This document shows, piece by piece, positions 21,865-31,136 of a stretch of 64,000 nt of DNA. This DNA is from Gammaproteobacteria bacterium (GTDB lineage Bacteria; Pseudomonadota; Gammaproteobacteria; Ga0077536), in contig JACKNH010000004.1 of NCBI GenBank assembly GCA_024234975.1, positions 186,001-250,000 of the forward strand, read 5' to 3'. The position numbers and the translations under genes are program-made. A model generated the notes under the pieces. It did not search any database. It was not told where the DNA came from and saw nothing but the letters and a program-made list of their open reading frames with translations. How positions within the stretch are numbered: the first letter of the stretch is position 1; every line of letters starts with the position of its first letter.

Positions 21865-22941
21865 ATGCGTTATTTCACCCTCCTGGACTGGTATCTCAAT
21901 CGGGCGATTCTCGGCAGCGTTGCGCTGGTCATGGCGGTGTTGCTGGGGTTGTTCACGCTGTTCGAATTGATCGCGCAGCTGGATAACCTGGGGCCGGGCG
22001 ATTACGACGCCCCCGCCGCACTGGTCTACGTGGCGCTGCGCATCCCGCGGTTGTGCTACGAACTGTTCCCCTCGGCGGCGATGATCGGCGTGCTGCTGGG
22101 GTTGAGCAGTCTTGCGCGTACCGGCGAACTTGCAGTGATCCGATTCGCCGGCCGGTCCCGTCTGGGACTGCTCGGATCAGTGATGAAAGGTGGCAGCCTG
22201 CTCATCATCGCCGTGATAGTGCTGGGCGAATTCGTGGCGCCCCCGCTGGACATGCGGGCGGATCAATACCGTTCGACCAAGCGCGTCGGCCGGATATCGC
22301 TGGGAACATTGACCGGCATATGGGTGCGGGATGGCACCACCTACATCAATATCCGTGGCGTCATGACGGCCGAATCGCTGCGCGATGTCTACATCTACGA
22401 GTTCGACCACGACGAGCATCTGCGCAGCAGTACCTATGCGGCCGAGGCCGACTACGACAATGGCGGCTGGCGCTTGTCCAACGTCGTACAGACCCGCCTG
22501 GACGGTGCCCGCGCCCAACGCGTTGCATTCCGCGAAGCCGGCTGGCAGTCATTGGTGGACCCGGCACTGGTCGACGTGCTGACGGCGGCATCAGAGCAAC
22601 TTTCCATCAAGTCGCTGCAACGGTATATCGCCTACCTGAAAAGTAACGGTCTGCGCACGGAAACCTACGAGTACGCCTTGTGGTTGAAGTTGATGTATCC
22701 GGTGGCCACCGCGGTGATGATCCTGCTGGGCGTGCCCATGGTTCTGGGGCGGCTGACGCGTACCGTTGCCATGGGCCAGGGCGTATTGCAGGGAACGTTG
22801 ATCGGCGTGAGCTTCCATCTGGTCAACCAGACCATAGGCCACCTCGCGGTGGTCGCTGAAGTTGCGCCGATGGTCAGCGCCGCGGTGCCAACGCTGGTGG
22901 TGCTGGTGATTGGACTGTACCTGTTGAACCGCGTGCGCTGA
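21865..22941 (+). CDS. lptG: LPS export ABC permease LptG
   Basis: 358 residues from the ATG at 21865 (MRYFTLLDWYLNRAIL); in-frame ATGs at 21856 and 21823 are alternatives. Three N-terminal transmembrane helices (from AILGSVALVMAVLLGLFTLF), a periplasmic jellyroll with VRDGTTYINIRGV, and three C-terminal helices (PVATAVMILLGVPMVLG onward) match LptG. With LptF and the LptB ATPase it extracts LPS from the inner membrane. It is divergent from pepA, the place where lptF-lptG normally starts, yet lptF is absent: only 199 bases separate pepA and lptG. Confidence 0.93.
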   Translation: MRYFTLLDWYLNRAILGSVALVMAVLLGLFTLFELIAQLDNLGPGDYDAPAALVYVALRIPRLCYELFPSAAMIGVLLGLSSLARTGELAVIRFAGRSRLGLLGSVMKGGSLLIIAVIVLGEFVAPPLDMRADQYRSTKRVGRISLGTLTGIWVRDGTTYINIRGVMTAESLRDVYIYEFDHDEHLRSSTYAAEADYDNGGWRLSNVVQTRLDGARAQRVAFREAGWQSLVDPALVDVLTAASEQLSIKSLQRYIAYLKSNGLRTETYEYALWLKLMYPVATAVMILLGVPMVLGRLTRTVAMGQGVLQGTLIGVSFHLVNQTIGHLAVVAEVAPMVSAAVPTLVVLVIGLYLLNRVR

Positions 22942-22959
22942 CAGAGCACACCGGCGCCT

Positions 22960-23412
22960 TCAGGGCTTGTTCACCACCAATCTCGTATCGCTGAAGTGGT
23001 CATGCCAGCACAGATGCTGCTGATGAAAAACGCTGCTGATGAATCCCAGGCCAAGAATCGCCCATGACAGGATGGCAATGGCGAAACGCAACGTGGCTTG
23101 TCTGAATGTGGGTGGCTGGCCGTCCAGCGTGACCACGTGCAGATGCCAGCTCTTCATGCCCAGCGTGCGCCGGCCGCCGGTCCAGAAGTAAGTGAAATAG
23201 CCAAAGACGACCAACACCAGGTAGGCGGTGAACAGCGCGTTCTGCGGTCGAATCGCCTGGCCCCCGGCCAGCACCACCAGTGGAATGGTGGCCAGGAACA
23301 ACACGCCGAACAGCAGCAGGCTGTCGTAGACGATGGCGGCGAGACGCCGCGCCAGGCCGGAGTTCATCGGGAAGGTGTGACCTGCGATTGTGAAAGGCGC
23401 TGAATCATACAA
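22960..23412 (-). CDS. RDD family membrane protein
   Basis: 150 residues with three or four hydrophobic segments. The motif GLARRLAAIVYDSLLL is the Arg-Asp-Asp-type N-terminal signature. The stretch GRRTLGMKSWHLHVV before the third helix and QQHLCWHDHFSDTRLVV at the end are also typical. The family's transport function is poorly defined. Initiation at the internal ATG 23367 (MNSGLARR) would give 135 residues and fits the domain start better. It converges on lptG with an 18-base gap. Confidence 0.85.
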   Translation of the reverse strand: MYDSAPFTIAGHTFPMNSGLARRLAAIVYDSLLLFGVLFLATIPLVVLAGGQAIRPQNALFTAYLVLVVFGYFTYFWTGGRRTLGMKSWHLHVVTLDGQPPTFRQATLRFAIAILSWAILGLGFISSVFHQQHLCWHDHFSDTRLVVNKP

Positions 23413-23480
23413 GCGGCCGCGCGTATCGTAAAACCGGAAACTCGCTGGCGGTCGACGAGGTCATGCCGGGTCCGTTCGTC

Positions 23481-23486
23481 TAGAAT
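23481..23486 (+). promoter_or_regulatory. Candidate -10 element for the amidotransferase gene
   Basis: TAGAAT lies 44 bases upstream of the ATG at 23531 in the divergent gap with the RDD gene. The following bases GCGGCGCAC also follow the kup -10 at 49928. No convincing -35 is present. Confidence 0.35.
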
Positions 23487-23530
23487 GCGGCGCACGGCGG
23501 TCACCGCCAACCACCGGATGAAGCGTCACG

Positions 23531-24211
23531 ATGCGTATCACCTTGCTGCAACACGTCCCGTTCGAAGGACCGGGCAGTATCGACCCATGGTGCCGGCAGG
23601 AACGGCTGGAACTGAATATCGCGCACCTGTATCGCGGCGACGCCGTACCCCAGGTGCAGGATTTTGACGGCCTGGTGGTAATGGGCGGCCCCATGAGTGT
23701 GCACGATGACGCCCAACACGCCTGGTTGGCCAACGAGCGCGCATTGATTGAGGCGGCGGCGGGCGCCGGCAAACCAGTACTGGGAATCTGCCTGGGCGCC
23801 CAGCAGATCGCCGCCGCGCTGGGCGCTTCGGTATCGCGGAATCCGCAGCCGGAAATCGGCTGGTTTCCGGTGCAGGCGACCGGCGGAATCGCGGGGTTTT
23901 CGCTACCATCGTCGCTGACGGTATTCCATTGGCATGGCGAAACATTCAGCCTGCCCCCCGGGGCGACTCACCTGGCCAGCAGCAACATATGCGAAAACCA
24001 GGCATTCGCCTGCTCACGCAACGTGCTGGCATTGCAGTTTCATCTGGAAACGACGCCGGAAGGCATAGGCGCACTGATTGCGAATTGCGCGGATGAATTG
24101 ATTGACGCGCCTTACGTGCAATCAGCAGCAGCGATGACAGCGGCAGCGCCGGCTGCCTGCCGCGGGCTCACGACGTCGATGAATGACGTGTTGCGCTATC
24201 TGTTTGCTTGA
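23531..24211 (+). CDS. Class I glutamine amidotransferase-like protein
   Basis: 226 residues of the GuaA-like class I GATase fold. The nucleophile motif is VLGICLGAQQIAAALG, preceded by the oxyanion region LVVMGGPMSVHD. The catalytic His-Glu pair is in LQFHLETTPEG. No synthetase domain is attached, so it is a stand-alone protein like YeaJ/GMP-synthase-like peptidases. The amide acceptor, or a gamma-glutamyl peptide substrate, is unknown. Its last 44 bases overlap the convergent response-regulator gene. Confidence 0.85.
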   Translation: MRITLLQHVPFEGPGSIDPWCRQERLELNIAHLYRGDAVPQVQDFDGLVVMGGPMSVHDDAQHAWLANERALIEAAAGAGKPVLGICLGAQQIAAALGASVSRNPQPEIGWFPVQATGGIAGFSLPSSLTVFHWHGETFSLPPGATHLASSNICENQAFACSRNVLALQFHLETTPEGIGALIANCADELIDAPYVQSAAAMTAAAPAACRGLTTSMNDVLRYLFA

Positions 24212-26342
24212 GATTCAGCTCGAAGCCTGCGGCACGGCGGTTGTCGAGATTGACCAGCCAGTCGGCAACGTCAGTGGCCGGCATCGCTGCACCGAACAGG
24301 AATCCCTGCAGTTCATCGCAATCATGGCTACGCAGAAACTTCATCTGCGCGGTGGTTTCCACGCCTTCTGCGACAACGCTCAGGCGCAGGCTGCGGGCCA
24401 TACTGATGATGGTCTTGACGATCACCGGGTCGTCGCGATCGCCGGTGATGTCCTGCACGAACGCCTGATCGATTTTCAGTACATCCAACGGCAGTCGCTG
24501 CAGGTAGCTCAACGACGAATATCCCGTACCGAAATCGTCGATGGCGATACCGAAACCATGTGATTTCAATTCGTTGATGATGCGAACCGCCGCATCGCAG
24601 TCCTGCATCAGGATGCTTTCGGTGATCTCCAGTTCAATCTGCGTCGCCGGTGTGCCATTTGCCGCGACGATACCGGCCAGGCGTTGATGCAGCGAAGGGC
24701 TCTTGAACTGGGCGCTGGACAGGTTGACGGCGCAATGGAAATCACCAATGCCCTGGTCACGCCAAAGCCGCAGTTGCTCTGCCACCCGCGCCAGTACCCA
24801 CTCGCTGATCGGTACGATGAGCCCGGTTTCCTCGGCGATGGGAATGAACTTGGATGGTGGCACCTGCTTGAGGTCCGGATGGTACCAGCGCAGCAGGGCT
24901 TCAAACCCGGCAATCGTGAGATCGGCGCCGCGTAACTTCGGCTGGAAGCAGACCATGAACTGGTCGCGTTCGAGTGCCCGGCGCAGATTCATTTCCATGG
25001 TCAGGCGCTGTACGGCGCGCAGGTTCATGGTCTTGGTGTAATAACGCTCGGTGTCATCATCTTCACTGCGTGCCTGGCCGGCAGCGGCGTTGGCGGCGCG
25101 GATCAGACTGTCGGCGTCATTGCCGTCAGCGGGCGACACGCTGATACCGACTGACGCGCGGATGAATATCTCCTGCTCGTCCACCGTCAGCGGCGCGTCC
25201 AGCGCTGCGCGCAGTTTCCGCGCGATGTCACCGGCGTGTTCCACTGCGTCGTCGATCGCCAGCAGTACCAGAAACTCACCGCCGTTGCCGCGCCCCAATT
25301 CAGCCTGCGTGGTGACGCCCCCCTGCAAGATGTCGCGCAGTCGTTGGCCGACGATGCGCAACACTTCATTGCCATGCCGGAACCCGAGCGTATCGTTGAT
25401 GCGGCGGAATTCGTTCAACTCCACCGCCAGCACCGCAACCGGGCGCCCGCCCTGCTCTCCGGCCTGCAGGAGTTGCTTGAGTTGTTGGTGTATCGAAGCG
25501 CGATTGGGCAGACCGGTCACCCCATCGTAGTGTTCCAGCTGGTGCAACTGGTGCTCGAAACTTCGGCGTTCGGTGACGTCCTGCACCGTGCCGATCAGAC
25601 GGCATTCGCCGGCGCTGTTGCGGTCAGCAATGCCGACCAGGTCCAGTATCCGACCGTCGCGCGCAGGATCGCCCACGCATATTTCGAGATTGAATGAACT
25701 GCCGTCATCCAGGCTTTGCTCAAATGCCGCACTGATGGCGTCACGCTGACGGGTGTTGATGGCCGCGCCAAGGGTCCGGTAGTCATTGACGTGAATGTTT
25801 TCGTTGAGACCGAACAGGCGCTGAACCTCGGGCGTCCAGATCGTGAAATTGCCGGTGGTATCGGTTTCCCAATGCCCCAGCTTGGCGATGCGCTGGGCCT
25901 GGGCCAGACGTTGCTCACTGGCCCGCAATGCATCCGCGGTGGCCTTGGCCCGCAACAGGTAGCGCACCCGGTGGCTCAGCAGGTCGAAGTTGATGGGTTT
26001 GGTGATGAAATCGGTCGCACCGACTTCGTAGGCACGGTTGATTGAGCCGACGTCATCAAGGCCGGTCATCATCATGATCGGGATGTGCCGCCATTGCGCG
26101 GCTTCGCGCAGACTGGCGCAGGCCTGGAAACCGTCGATGTCGGGCATCATCACATCGAGCAGAATCAAGTCGGGCTGCCAGGCATCAAGCCGGGCCAGCA
26201 GGTCGGCCGCGGTATGGGTGTCAATGACGGTGAATCCCGAATTCTCCAGTTCCGCCCGGGTAAGCACGCACAGCATCTCGTCGTCGTCGACAACGAGAAT
26301 GACCGGTACTGTGACTTCTTCTATGGGTGCACTAGGCGTCAT
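24168..26342 (-). CDS. Response regulator with degenerate GGDEF and intact EAL
   Basis: 724 residues. The receiver domain (about 13-130) has acidic Asp19-21, phosphoacceptor Asp63 in LILLDVMMPDIDG, MMMTG and Lys116 in FITKPINF. A PAS domain (about 145-260) precedes GGDEF (about 270-430). There the signature reads RGNGGEF instead of RxGGDEF, and the first metal aspartate is Glu308 (AVELNEF), so cyclase activity is unlikely. The EAL domain (about 445-700) keeps FEALLRW (Glu481), the LEITES segment and DDFGTGYSSL. It is best read as a phosphorylation-controlled c-di-GMP phosphodiesterase, with the GGDEF perhaps sensing GTP. No histidine kinase is adjacent. Confidence 0.93.
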   Translation of the reverse strand: MTPSAPIEEVTVPVILVVDDDEMLCVLTRAELENSGFTVIDTHTAADLLARLDAWQPDLILLDVMMPDIDGFQACASLREAAQWRHIPIMMMTGLDDVGSINRAYEVGATDFITKPINFDLLSHRVRYLLRAKATADALRASEQRLAQAQRIAKLGHWETDTTGNFTIWTPEVQRLFGLNENIHVNDYRTLGAAINTRQRDAISAAFEQSLDDGSSFNLEICVGDPARDGRILDLVGIADRNSAGECRLIGTVQDVTERRSFEHQLHQLEHYDGVTGLPNRASIHQQLKQLLQAGEQGGRPVAVLAVELNEFRRINDTLGFRHGNEVLRIVGQRLRDILQGGVTTQAELGRGNGGEFLVLLAIDDAVEHAGDIARKLRAALDAPLTVDEQEIFIRASVGISVSPADGNDADSLIRAANAAAGQARSEDDDTERYYTKTMNLRAVQRLTMEMNLRRALERDQFMVCFQPKLRGADLTIAGFEALLRWYHPDLKQVPPSKFIPIAEETGLIVPISEWVLARVAEQLRLWRDQGIGDFHCAVNLSSAQFKSPSLHQRLAGIVAANGTPATQIELEITESILMQDCDAAVRIINELKSHGFGIAIDDFGTGYSSLSYLQRLPLDVLKIDQAFVQDITGDRDDPVIVKTIISMARSLRLSVVAEGVETTAQMKFLRSHDCDELQGFLFGAAMPATDVADWLVNLDNRRAAGFELNLKQTDSATRHSSTS

Positions 26343-26457
26343 CGCAGGTCCGCAAGGCGTCGGCTGGCCGCGGAATGGTTTCCGCTTTTAAGGCGCCAGC
26401 GATGTGTTATCGGCACTGGAACGGCTTGTCTGGAGGGCTGACAGTCACCGGCAACAC

Positions 26458-26471
26458 AGTCGCCGGCGACT
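26458..26471. repeat. 14-base perfect palindrome in the 178-base gap
   Basis: AGTCGCCGGCGACT reads the same on both strands, with an imperfect relative (GTCACCGGCAAC) just before it at 26444-26455. It lies between the sugar dehydrogenase stop and the response-regulator start. It could be a 3'-end hairpin or an operator; nothing else is recognisable in 26343-26520. Confidence 0.4.
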
Positions 26472-26520
26472 CAGTAAGAATTTGATCGGGAAAGATTTTA
26501 AGTAATTTACAACAGCGCAA

Positions 26521-27741
26521 TCAGGGCGCGGTCGGGGCAATCCGGAGTAGCGCGCCGTCGTCTTCATCGGTGACGACATACAGCAGTTCGTCCGGCCCCT
26601 GGCGCACATCGCGGATGCGCTGGTGCAGGTCCGTCAGCAGGGTTTCGCGGCGCAGTTCGCCGAGGTCGTCATTGAATGCAACGCGCTCCAGCCCGCCGGT
26701 GCGCGGCACCTCGCCGCGGCGGGAACTGCCGATGAACAGATTGCCACGCCATGCGGCCAGTTTGCTGCCGGTATAGAAACTCAGGCCGGTCGGGCCGATG
26801 GAAGGTACCCACAGCAGCAGCGGCGCACTGACGCCGTCGGGCAGCGGGTCATCGGTGATCTGCGTGCCATCGTAGTTACGGCCGAAGCTGGCGCGCGGCC
26901 AGCCATAGTTCTGGCCTGGCAGGATTCGATTGACCTCGTCGCCACCATTGGGCCCATGTTCGGCCGCCAATACGGCGCCGCTGGCGGGATCCACCGTGAG
27001 ACCGAGTTGGTCACGGTGTCCCACCGATACCACAGCGGGATGTCCCCCACGGCCGTCGGCAAACGGGTTGTCTGCGGGAATGCTGCCATCGGCATTGATG
27101 CGTAACACCTTGCCGTAGATGTTGGCGGGGTTCTGGGCGTCGTCACTGAATGGCGCACCGGTGGTGATGTAAAGGGTTCCATCTTTGGCGAACGCAAGGC
27201 GCGAGCCGCTGGCGCCCGGCGTCTGCGGGCCGCTCAGCAGTTCCTCGACCTGGGCGAGTGAGCCGTTTTCGAAGCGTCCACGGGCGACGACCAGCGAACT
27301 CGGTCGGCGGCGGGAATCCGCGCCGGCTTCGCCGAGCCGGTTGAAACTGAAGTAAACGAGGTGGTTGGTGGCGTAGTCGGGATGTGGCACGACGTCATGC
27401 AGGCCGCCGCCGCGCGATTGTGCTGGCGCCGGAGCGCCGGTGACGGGCTGTGTGACCAGCTCCGGGCTGGCGCCGGTGGCGCCACGAACCCAGCGCAGGT
27501 TACCGCCACGTTCGCTGATCAGTGCATCACCGTCCGGCAGCATCGCCAATGCGAAGGGGTGGTTGATGCCACGGATCAGTACCGATACCTCGATACCGTG
27601 CTGCTCGGCGGTATCGAACCGGTAAACCGGCGCTGACAGTGTGACCGGAGCAATGCCGATGTCAGGTTGCTGGGCACATGCCAGGCCGCCGGTCAGCGTG
27701 AACAGTGCGGCGGCAGCGCTCGCCCTCAATGCGTGGTTCAT
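26521..27741 (-). CDS. Secreted PQQ-dependent sugar dehydrogenase (soluble aldose dehydrogenase family)
   Basis: 406 residues with a Sec signal peptide (LRASAAAALFTLTGGLACAQ) cleaved near residue 24. The rest is a six-bladed propeller of the YliI/Asd type. Visible motifs are LPDGDALISERGGNLRWV, HDVVPHPDYATNHLVYFSF, GHRDQLGLTVDP, and EHGPNGGDEVNRILPGQNYGWP. The family oxidises the C1 hydroxyl of aldoses with PQQ in the periplasm. No PQQ-synthesis gene is in the window. It follows the transglutaminase block on the same strand after a 52-base gap, so it may be co-transcribed. Confidence 0.88.
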   Translation of the reverse strand: MNHALRASAAAALFTLTGGLACAQQPDIGIAPVTLSAPVYRFDTAEQHGIEVSVLIRGINHPFALAMLPDGDALISERGGNLRWVRGATGASPELVTQPVTGAPAPAQSRGGGLHDVVPHPDYATNHLVYFSFNRLGEAGADSRRRPSSLVVARGRFENGSLAQVEELLSGPQTPGASGSRLAFAKDGTLYITTGAPFSDDAQNPANIYGKVLRINADGSIPADNPFADGRGGHPAVVSVGHRDQLGLTVDPASGAVLAAEHGPNGGDEVNRILPGQNYGWPRASFGRNYDGTQITDDPLPDGVSAPLLLWVPSIGPTGLSFYTGSKLAAWRGNLFIGSSRRGEVPRTGGLERVAFNDDLGELRRETLLTDLHQRIRDVRQGPDELLYVVTDEDDGALLRIAPTAP

Positions 27742-27793
27742 GGTTCGCTCCCCCTGTCATTTGTATCGCCGGCACGTTGACCGGCTGCCACGA

Positions 27794-28678
27794 TCATGTT
27801 GTGACCGACACCCGAACCGCCAGTTCGTGCTCGCCGCTGCCAAGCACGACGCCGCGCAAGGGTGTGACGTCGGCGAAATCCCGGCCCCAGCCGACGGTGA
27901 TGAACTCCAGGTTGGCGCGTTTGCCGTTGGTCGGATCGAAACCCACCCAGCCAAGACCAGGCATGTAGCTTTCCAGCCAGGCGTGTGAGGCGTCGGCGCC
28001 GACCAGTTTCTCCTTGCCCGGTGGCGGCTGATTCAGGATATAGCCGCTGACGTATCGCGCGGGCAGCTTCATTGAGCGCAGGCAGCTCAGCATCAGGTGG
28101 GCGAAGTCCTGGCAAACGCCGCGCCGGTGCGCGAGGACCTCGCTGACCGGTGTTGAAATGGAAGTGGCTTCAGGGTCGTAGGCGAACTCGGTGCGGATCC
28201 GTAAAGTCAGATCAAGCATGGCTTCCAGCCAGGGTCGACCCGGTGGAAAGCTTTTCCGGCCATAACCGAGAGCGTCTGGCAAGCGGGGAGCAAGGCTCGA
28301 ACCCAGGCGCGCTTCGGTCACTTCCAGCGGCTCGCCTGTTGCGCCGACTGGCGTCGACGGCAGCGCGGTTTCCCAGCGCAGGCCGCTGATGTCATCCGGC
28401 AGCGCCTGGTCAGTCACCTTCACCGTGGAGCGGGCCGTCACGTTCAGCATTTCATGCGGGCGATCGATGATGAATGCGCAGGTCTCGTTGCCGAAATAGT
28501 CCGGTCGGGAAATCATTTCAGTCGGTTCGGGTTCGATCTCCAACGCGTACGTGAGAACTTCCTGCCAGGGTGTGGTCCGCGGCCGCAGGTGGGCAAGGTG
28601 GTGACCGTTGCCCGCCGGCGCCGAGTAGGCGTACTCGGTTTCGTGGATGACCTCATAGGTCCGCACGTTGTCGCTCAT
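27794..28678 (-). CDS. Transglutaminase-like cysteine protease/amidase
   Basis: 294 residues from the ATG at 28678; a GTG at 28696 would overlap the upstream gene. An N-terminal bacterial transglutaminase-like beta region (residues 1-130) precedes the core. The triad is Cys189 (HRRGVCQDFAH), His232 (ASHAWLESY) and Asp248 (GFDPTNG). There is no signal peptide, so it is cytoplasmic. Proteins of this type travel with alpha-E/ATP-grasp proteins. The system is predicted to make or trim an isopeptide or small peptide, with no established substrate. It begins eight bases after the ATP-grasp stop. Confidence 0.9.
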   Translation of the reverse strand: MSDNVRTYEVIHETEYAYSAPAGNGHHLAHLRPRTTPWQEVLTYALEIEPEPTEMISRPDYFGNETCAFIIDRPHEMLNVTARSTVKVTDQALPDDISGLRWETALPSTPVGATGEPLEVTEARLGSSLAPRLPDALGYGRKSFPPGRPWLEAMLDLTLRIRTEFAYDPEATSISTPVSEVLAHRRGVCQDFAHLMLSCLRSMKLPARYVSGYILNQPPPGKEKLVGADASHAWLESYMPGLGWVGFDPTNGKRANLEFITVGWGRDFADVTPLRGVVLGSGEHELAVRVSVTT

Positions 28679-28685
28679 GGCCGGC

Positions 28686-31136
28686 TCAGGCGCCACGTGG
28701 ATGCCACTTGCTGGCGCGCGGCTGGTTGAAGAACCGGTCGGTCAGAAACTCGCTGACCCCATAGGCTGCACTGTTCAAAGCGGCGACCGTGAGGCGCAGT
28801 CGTCCGCTGGCGGGGTCAAAGTCGCGGGCAAGATCCAGCCCGCGAATTGCGTCCACTGCTTCACCCAGTTCTTCGCGTCCGCATGGGCCCAGGGTCTGTT
28901 CCAGCTTGCCGAGGAAGTCGAACATGCCCTTGGCCTGGAACATCACCGAGCGCGGATTGCTTTCATCGCGTAATACGAGATCCAGTACCGGCAGCCACTC
29001 GGGTTGCGCCATATAGCGTGTGCGGTAGGTGATGACGGAGTCGGCCAGTTCCAGCAACCACGTCAGACCGCAGTCGGCGCCGTTTTCGAACGCCGTAGAC
29101 AGCGCCAATGTCATGAACGACAGCCGCTCCAGACGACGGCCTATGGAGACAAAGCGGTAACCTGTATCGCGCGTCATGCTGTCCAGCGTGTAGCCGGCGG
29201 TCGTGGTCATGTGGGTAATCGTGCGGTCGAGCATCGCCAGCGTCTGCGCCAGCGTGGCCGGCTTGTTGAACACCGGATCACGAATGAGGTGGGTGATGGT
29301 GCGCCAGTGGTCCATCGACAGCCGGTCACGCAACTGGAACGCAATCCGGTTGAGGTGGCTCAAGTTGGCGGCGAGACCGGATCCGACCGACTCCAGGGTG
29401 GCTGCATCACTCAGTGTTTTGCTGAGGTCGTCACCGTACAGTTCGATGCCTGCCGATTCCACGAGTTCGAAAACCGGCCGCGCTTCGCCATCTTCCGATT
29501 CCTGCAACACGCTGTTCAGCGCGACGCGCAGCAAACGGGCGACATCTTCCGAGCGCTCGGCGTAGCGACCGAACCAGAACAGATTCTCCGCGACACGCGA
29601 TGACAAGCCGCCGGCGTTGCGCACCAGATCAGCCGGGGTGACGGTGGAACGCAACAAGGTGAACTGGGTGTCGACCGGACCGTCCGCCAGTACCCAGGTA
29701 TCCTTGGAGCTGCCACCCCGTTGCATGGAGACCACGCGCGGATCGGCGTCGGCGGCCACCCGGGTCAAGCCACCCGGCATGACGGCATAACCGCCGGCAG
29801 CGGTCGTAGCGAATACCCGCAGCCCTATTCCGCGGGCGGCCAGTTTCTTGGATTTATACCGGTGCATTACCGGTCCCTGGGATACCCGCACCAGTTCCTG
29901 GGCCACGAAGCGTTCCGGCTGGGAGGCAATCTGCCGCCGCAGACGGCTGAATGAACGCTGCGTGAGGTCGTGGCCGAATACCGGCTCGAAGCGATAAATC
30001 GGGTCAGCCGGCTTGAACACGAGATGCTCGAATTGGCCCAATGCGTCCGCCAGTGCGGCCGGCTCGCCGCACCACCAGGTCGCGATTGACGGCAGCATCA
30101 GCTGTTCGTCCAGCAACTCTTCGCAGAGGCGGGGCAGGAAGCCGAGCAGCGCGCCGGATTCCAGTACGCCGGTACCCAGCGGGTTGGCCATCAACACGCT
30201 GCCACGGCGTACGCAATCGGTAATGCCCGGGACGCCCAGCGCGGAGTCTGCACGGAGTTCCAACGGATCGCAGAAGTCGTCATCCTGCCGCCGGACGATG
30301 GCATGGATGCGGCGGCGGCCTTCCACGGTTTTCAACCACACCTTGCCGTCGCGCACCACCAGGTCGCTGCCTTCCACCAGGCGGAATCCGAGATAGCGGG
30401 CAATCAAGGCGTGCTCGAAATAGGTTTCGTTATAGGGGCCGGGGGTCCAGACAACCGCCGTGGTCGGGCCATCGCCCTTGGGTGCGTGGTGCATCAACGT
30501 GTCACGCAGCGTGGCGAAGAACTGGGCAAGGTGGCGCACTTTCTGACTGCGGAACAGGTCGGAAAATACCTGCGACACGATCAAGCGGTTTTCCAGCGCA
30601 TAGCCCGCGCCGGAAGGCGCCTGGGTGCGGTCGGTCAGCACCCACCACTGGCCGTCGGGTGAGCGCGCGAGATCGGCCGCATACAGATGCAGAAAGATAT
30701 CGCCCGGCGGTTTCGCACCGACGACATTGCGCACGAAGCCGCTGTGCCCAAGGACCAGTGCCGGTGGAATGAGGCCTTCGCGCAGTAACTTCTGCGGACC
30801 GTAGAGATCGGCAAGGATGCGATCCAGCAGCCTTGCACGCTGGGCGACACCGGCCTCGATCGTGCGCCATTCGCTGGCGGGGATGACCATGGGAACAACG
30901 TCCAGCTCCCAGGGACGGTCAAGGCCTTCGGGATCGGCGTAGACGTTGTAGGTGACGCCACTGTCGCGGATCTGCCGCTCGGCGGCGTCGATCCGGTTGG
31001 CCAGGACGCCGGCGTCGGTGTTCAGTATCTCCTGGCACAGTGCCCGCCAATGCGTGCGCGGCTTGCGATCCGACGACAACAGCTCGTCGAACCGATCGAG
31101 CGATGACGTGTAATCCGTCAGCAATAGATCAGACAT
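28686..31136 (-). CDS. Fused circularly permuted ATP-grasp and alpha-E domain protein
   Basis: 816 residues from the ATG at 31136 (a GTG four codons earlier is possible). The first about 480 residues form a circularly permuted ATP-grasp ligase (COG2308, DUF404/407 type). Visible landmarks are SGFVRNVVGAKPPGDIFLHL, ANPLGTGVLESGALLGFLP and LPSIATWWCGEP. The remainder is an alpha-E domain (COG2307, DUF403) opening with SSRVAENLFWFGRYAERSED. In many genomes these are two genes; here they are one chain. ATP-grasp folds activate carboxylates to form amide bonds, so a peptide-ligase role is inferred from fold and from the flanking transglutaminases. Confidence 0.92.
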   Translation of the reverse strand: MSDLLLTDYTSSLDRFDELLSSDRKPRTHWRALCQEILNTDAGVLANRIDAAERQIRDSGVTYNVYADPEGLDRPWELDVVPMVIPASEWRTIEAGVAQRARLLDRILADLYGPQKLLREGLIPPALVLGHSGFVRNVVGAKPPGDIFLHLYAADLARSPDGQWWVLTDRTQAPSGAGYALENRLIVSQVFSDLFRSQKVRHLAQFFATLRDTLMHHAPKGDGPTTAVVWTPGPYNETYFEHALIARYLGFRLVEGSDLVVRDGKVWLKTVEGRRRIHAIVRRQDDDFCDPLELRADSALGVPGITDCVRRGSVLMANPLGTGVLESGALLGFLPRLCEELLDEQLMLPSIATWWCGEPAALADALGQFEHLVFKPADPIYRFEPVFGHDLTQRSFSRLRRQIASQPERFVAQELVRVSQGPVMHRYKSKKLAARGIGLRVFATTAAGGYAVMPGGLTRVAADADPRVVSMQRGGSSKDTWVLADGPVDTQFTLLRSTVTPADLVRNAGGLSSRVAENLFWFGRYAERSEDVARLLRVALNSVLQESEDGEARPVFELVESAGIELYGDDLSKTLSDAATLESVGSGLAANLSHLNRIAFQLRDRLSMDHWRTITHLIRDPVFNKPATLAQTLAMLDRTITHMTTTAGYTLDSMTRDTGYRFVSIGRRLERLSFMTLALSTAFENGADCGLTWLLELADSVITYRTRYMAQPEWLPVLDLVLRDESNPRSVMFQAKGMFDFLGKLEQTLGPCGREELGEAVDAIRGLDLARDFDPASGRLRLTVAALNSAAYGVSEFLTDRFFNQPRASKWHPRGA

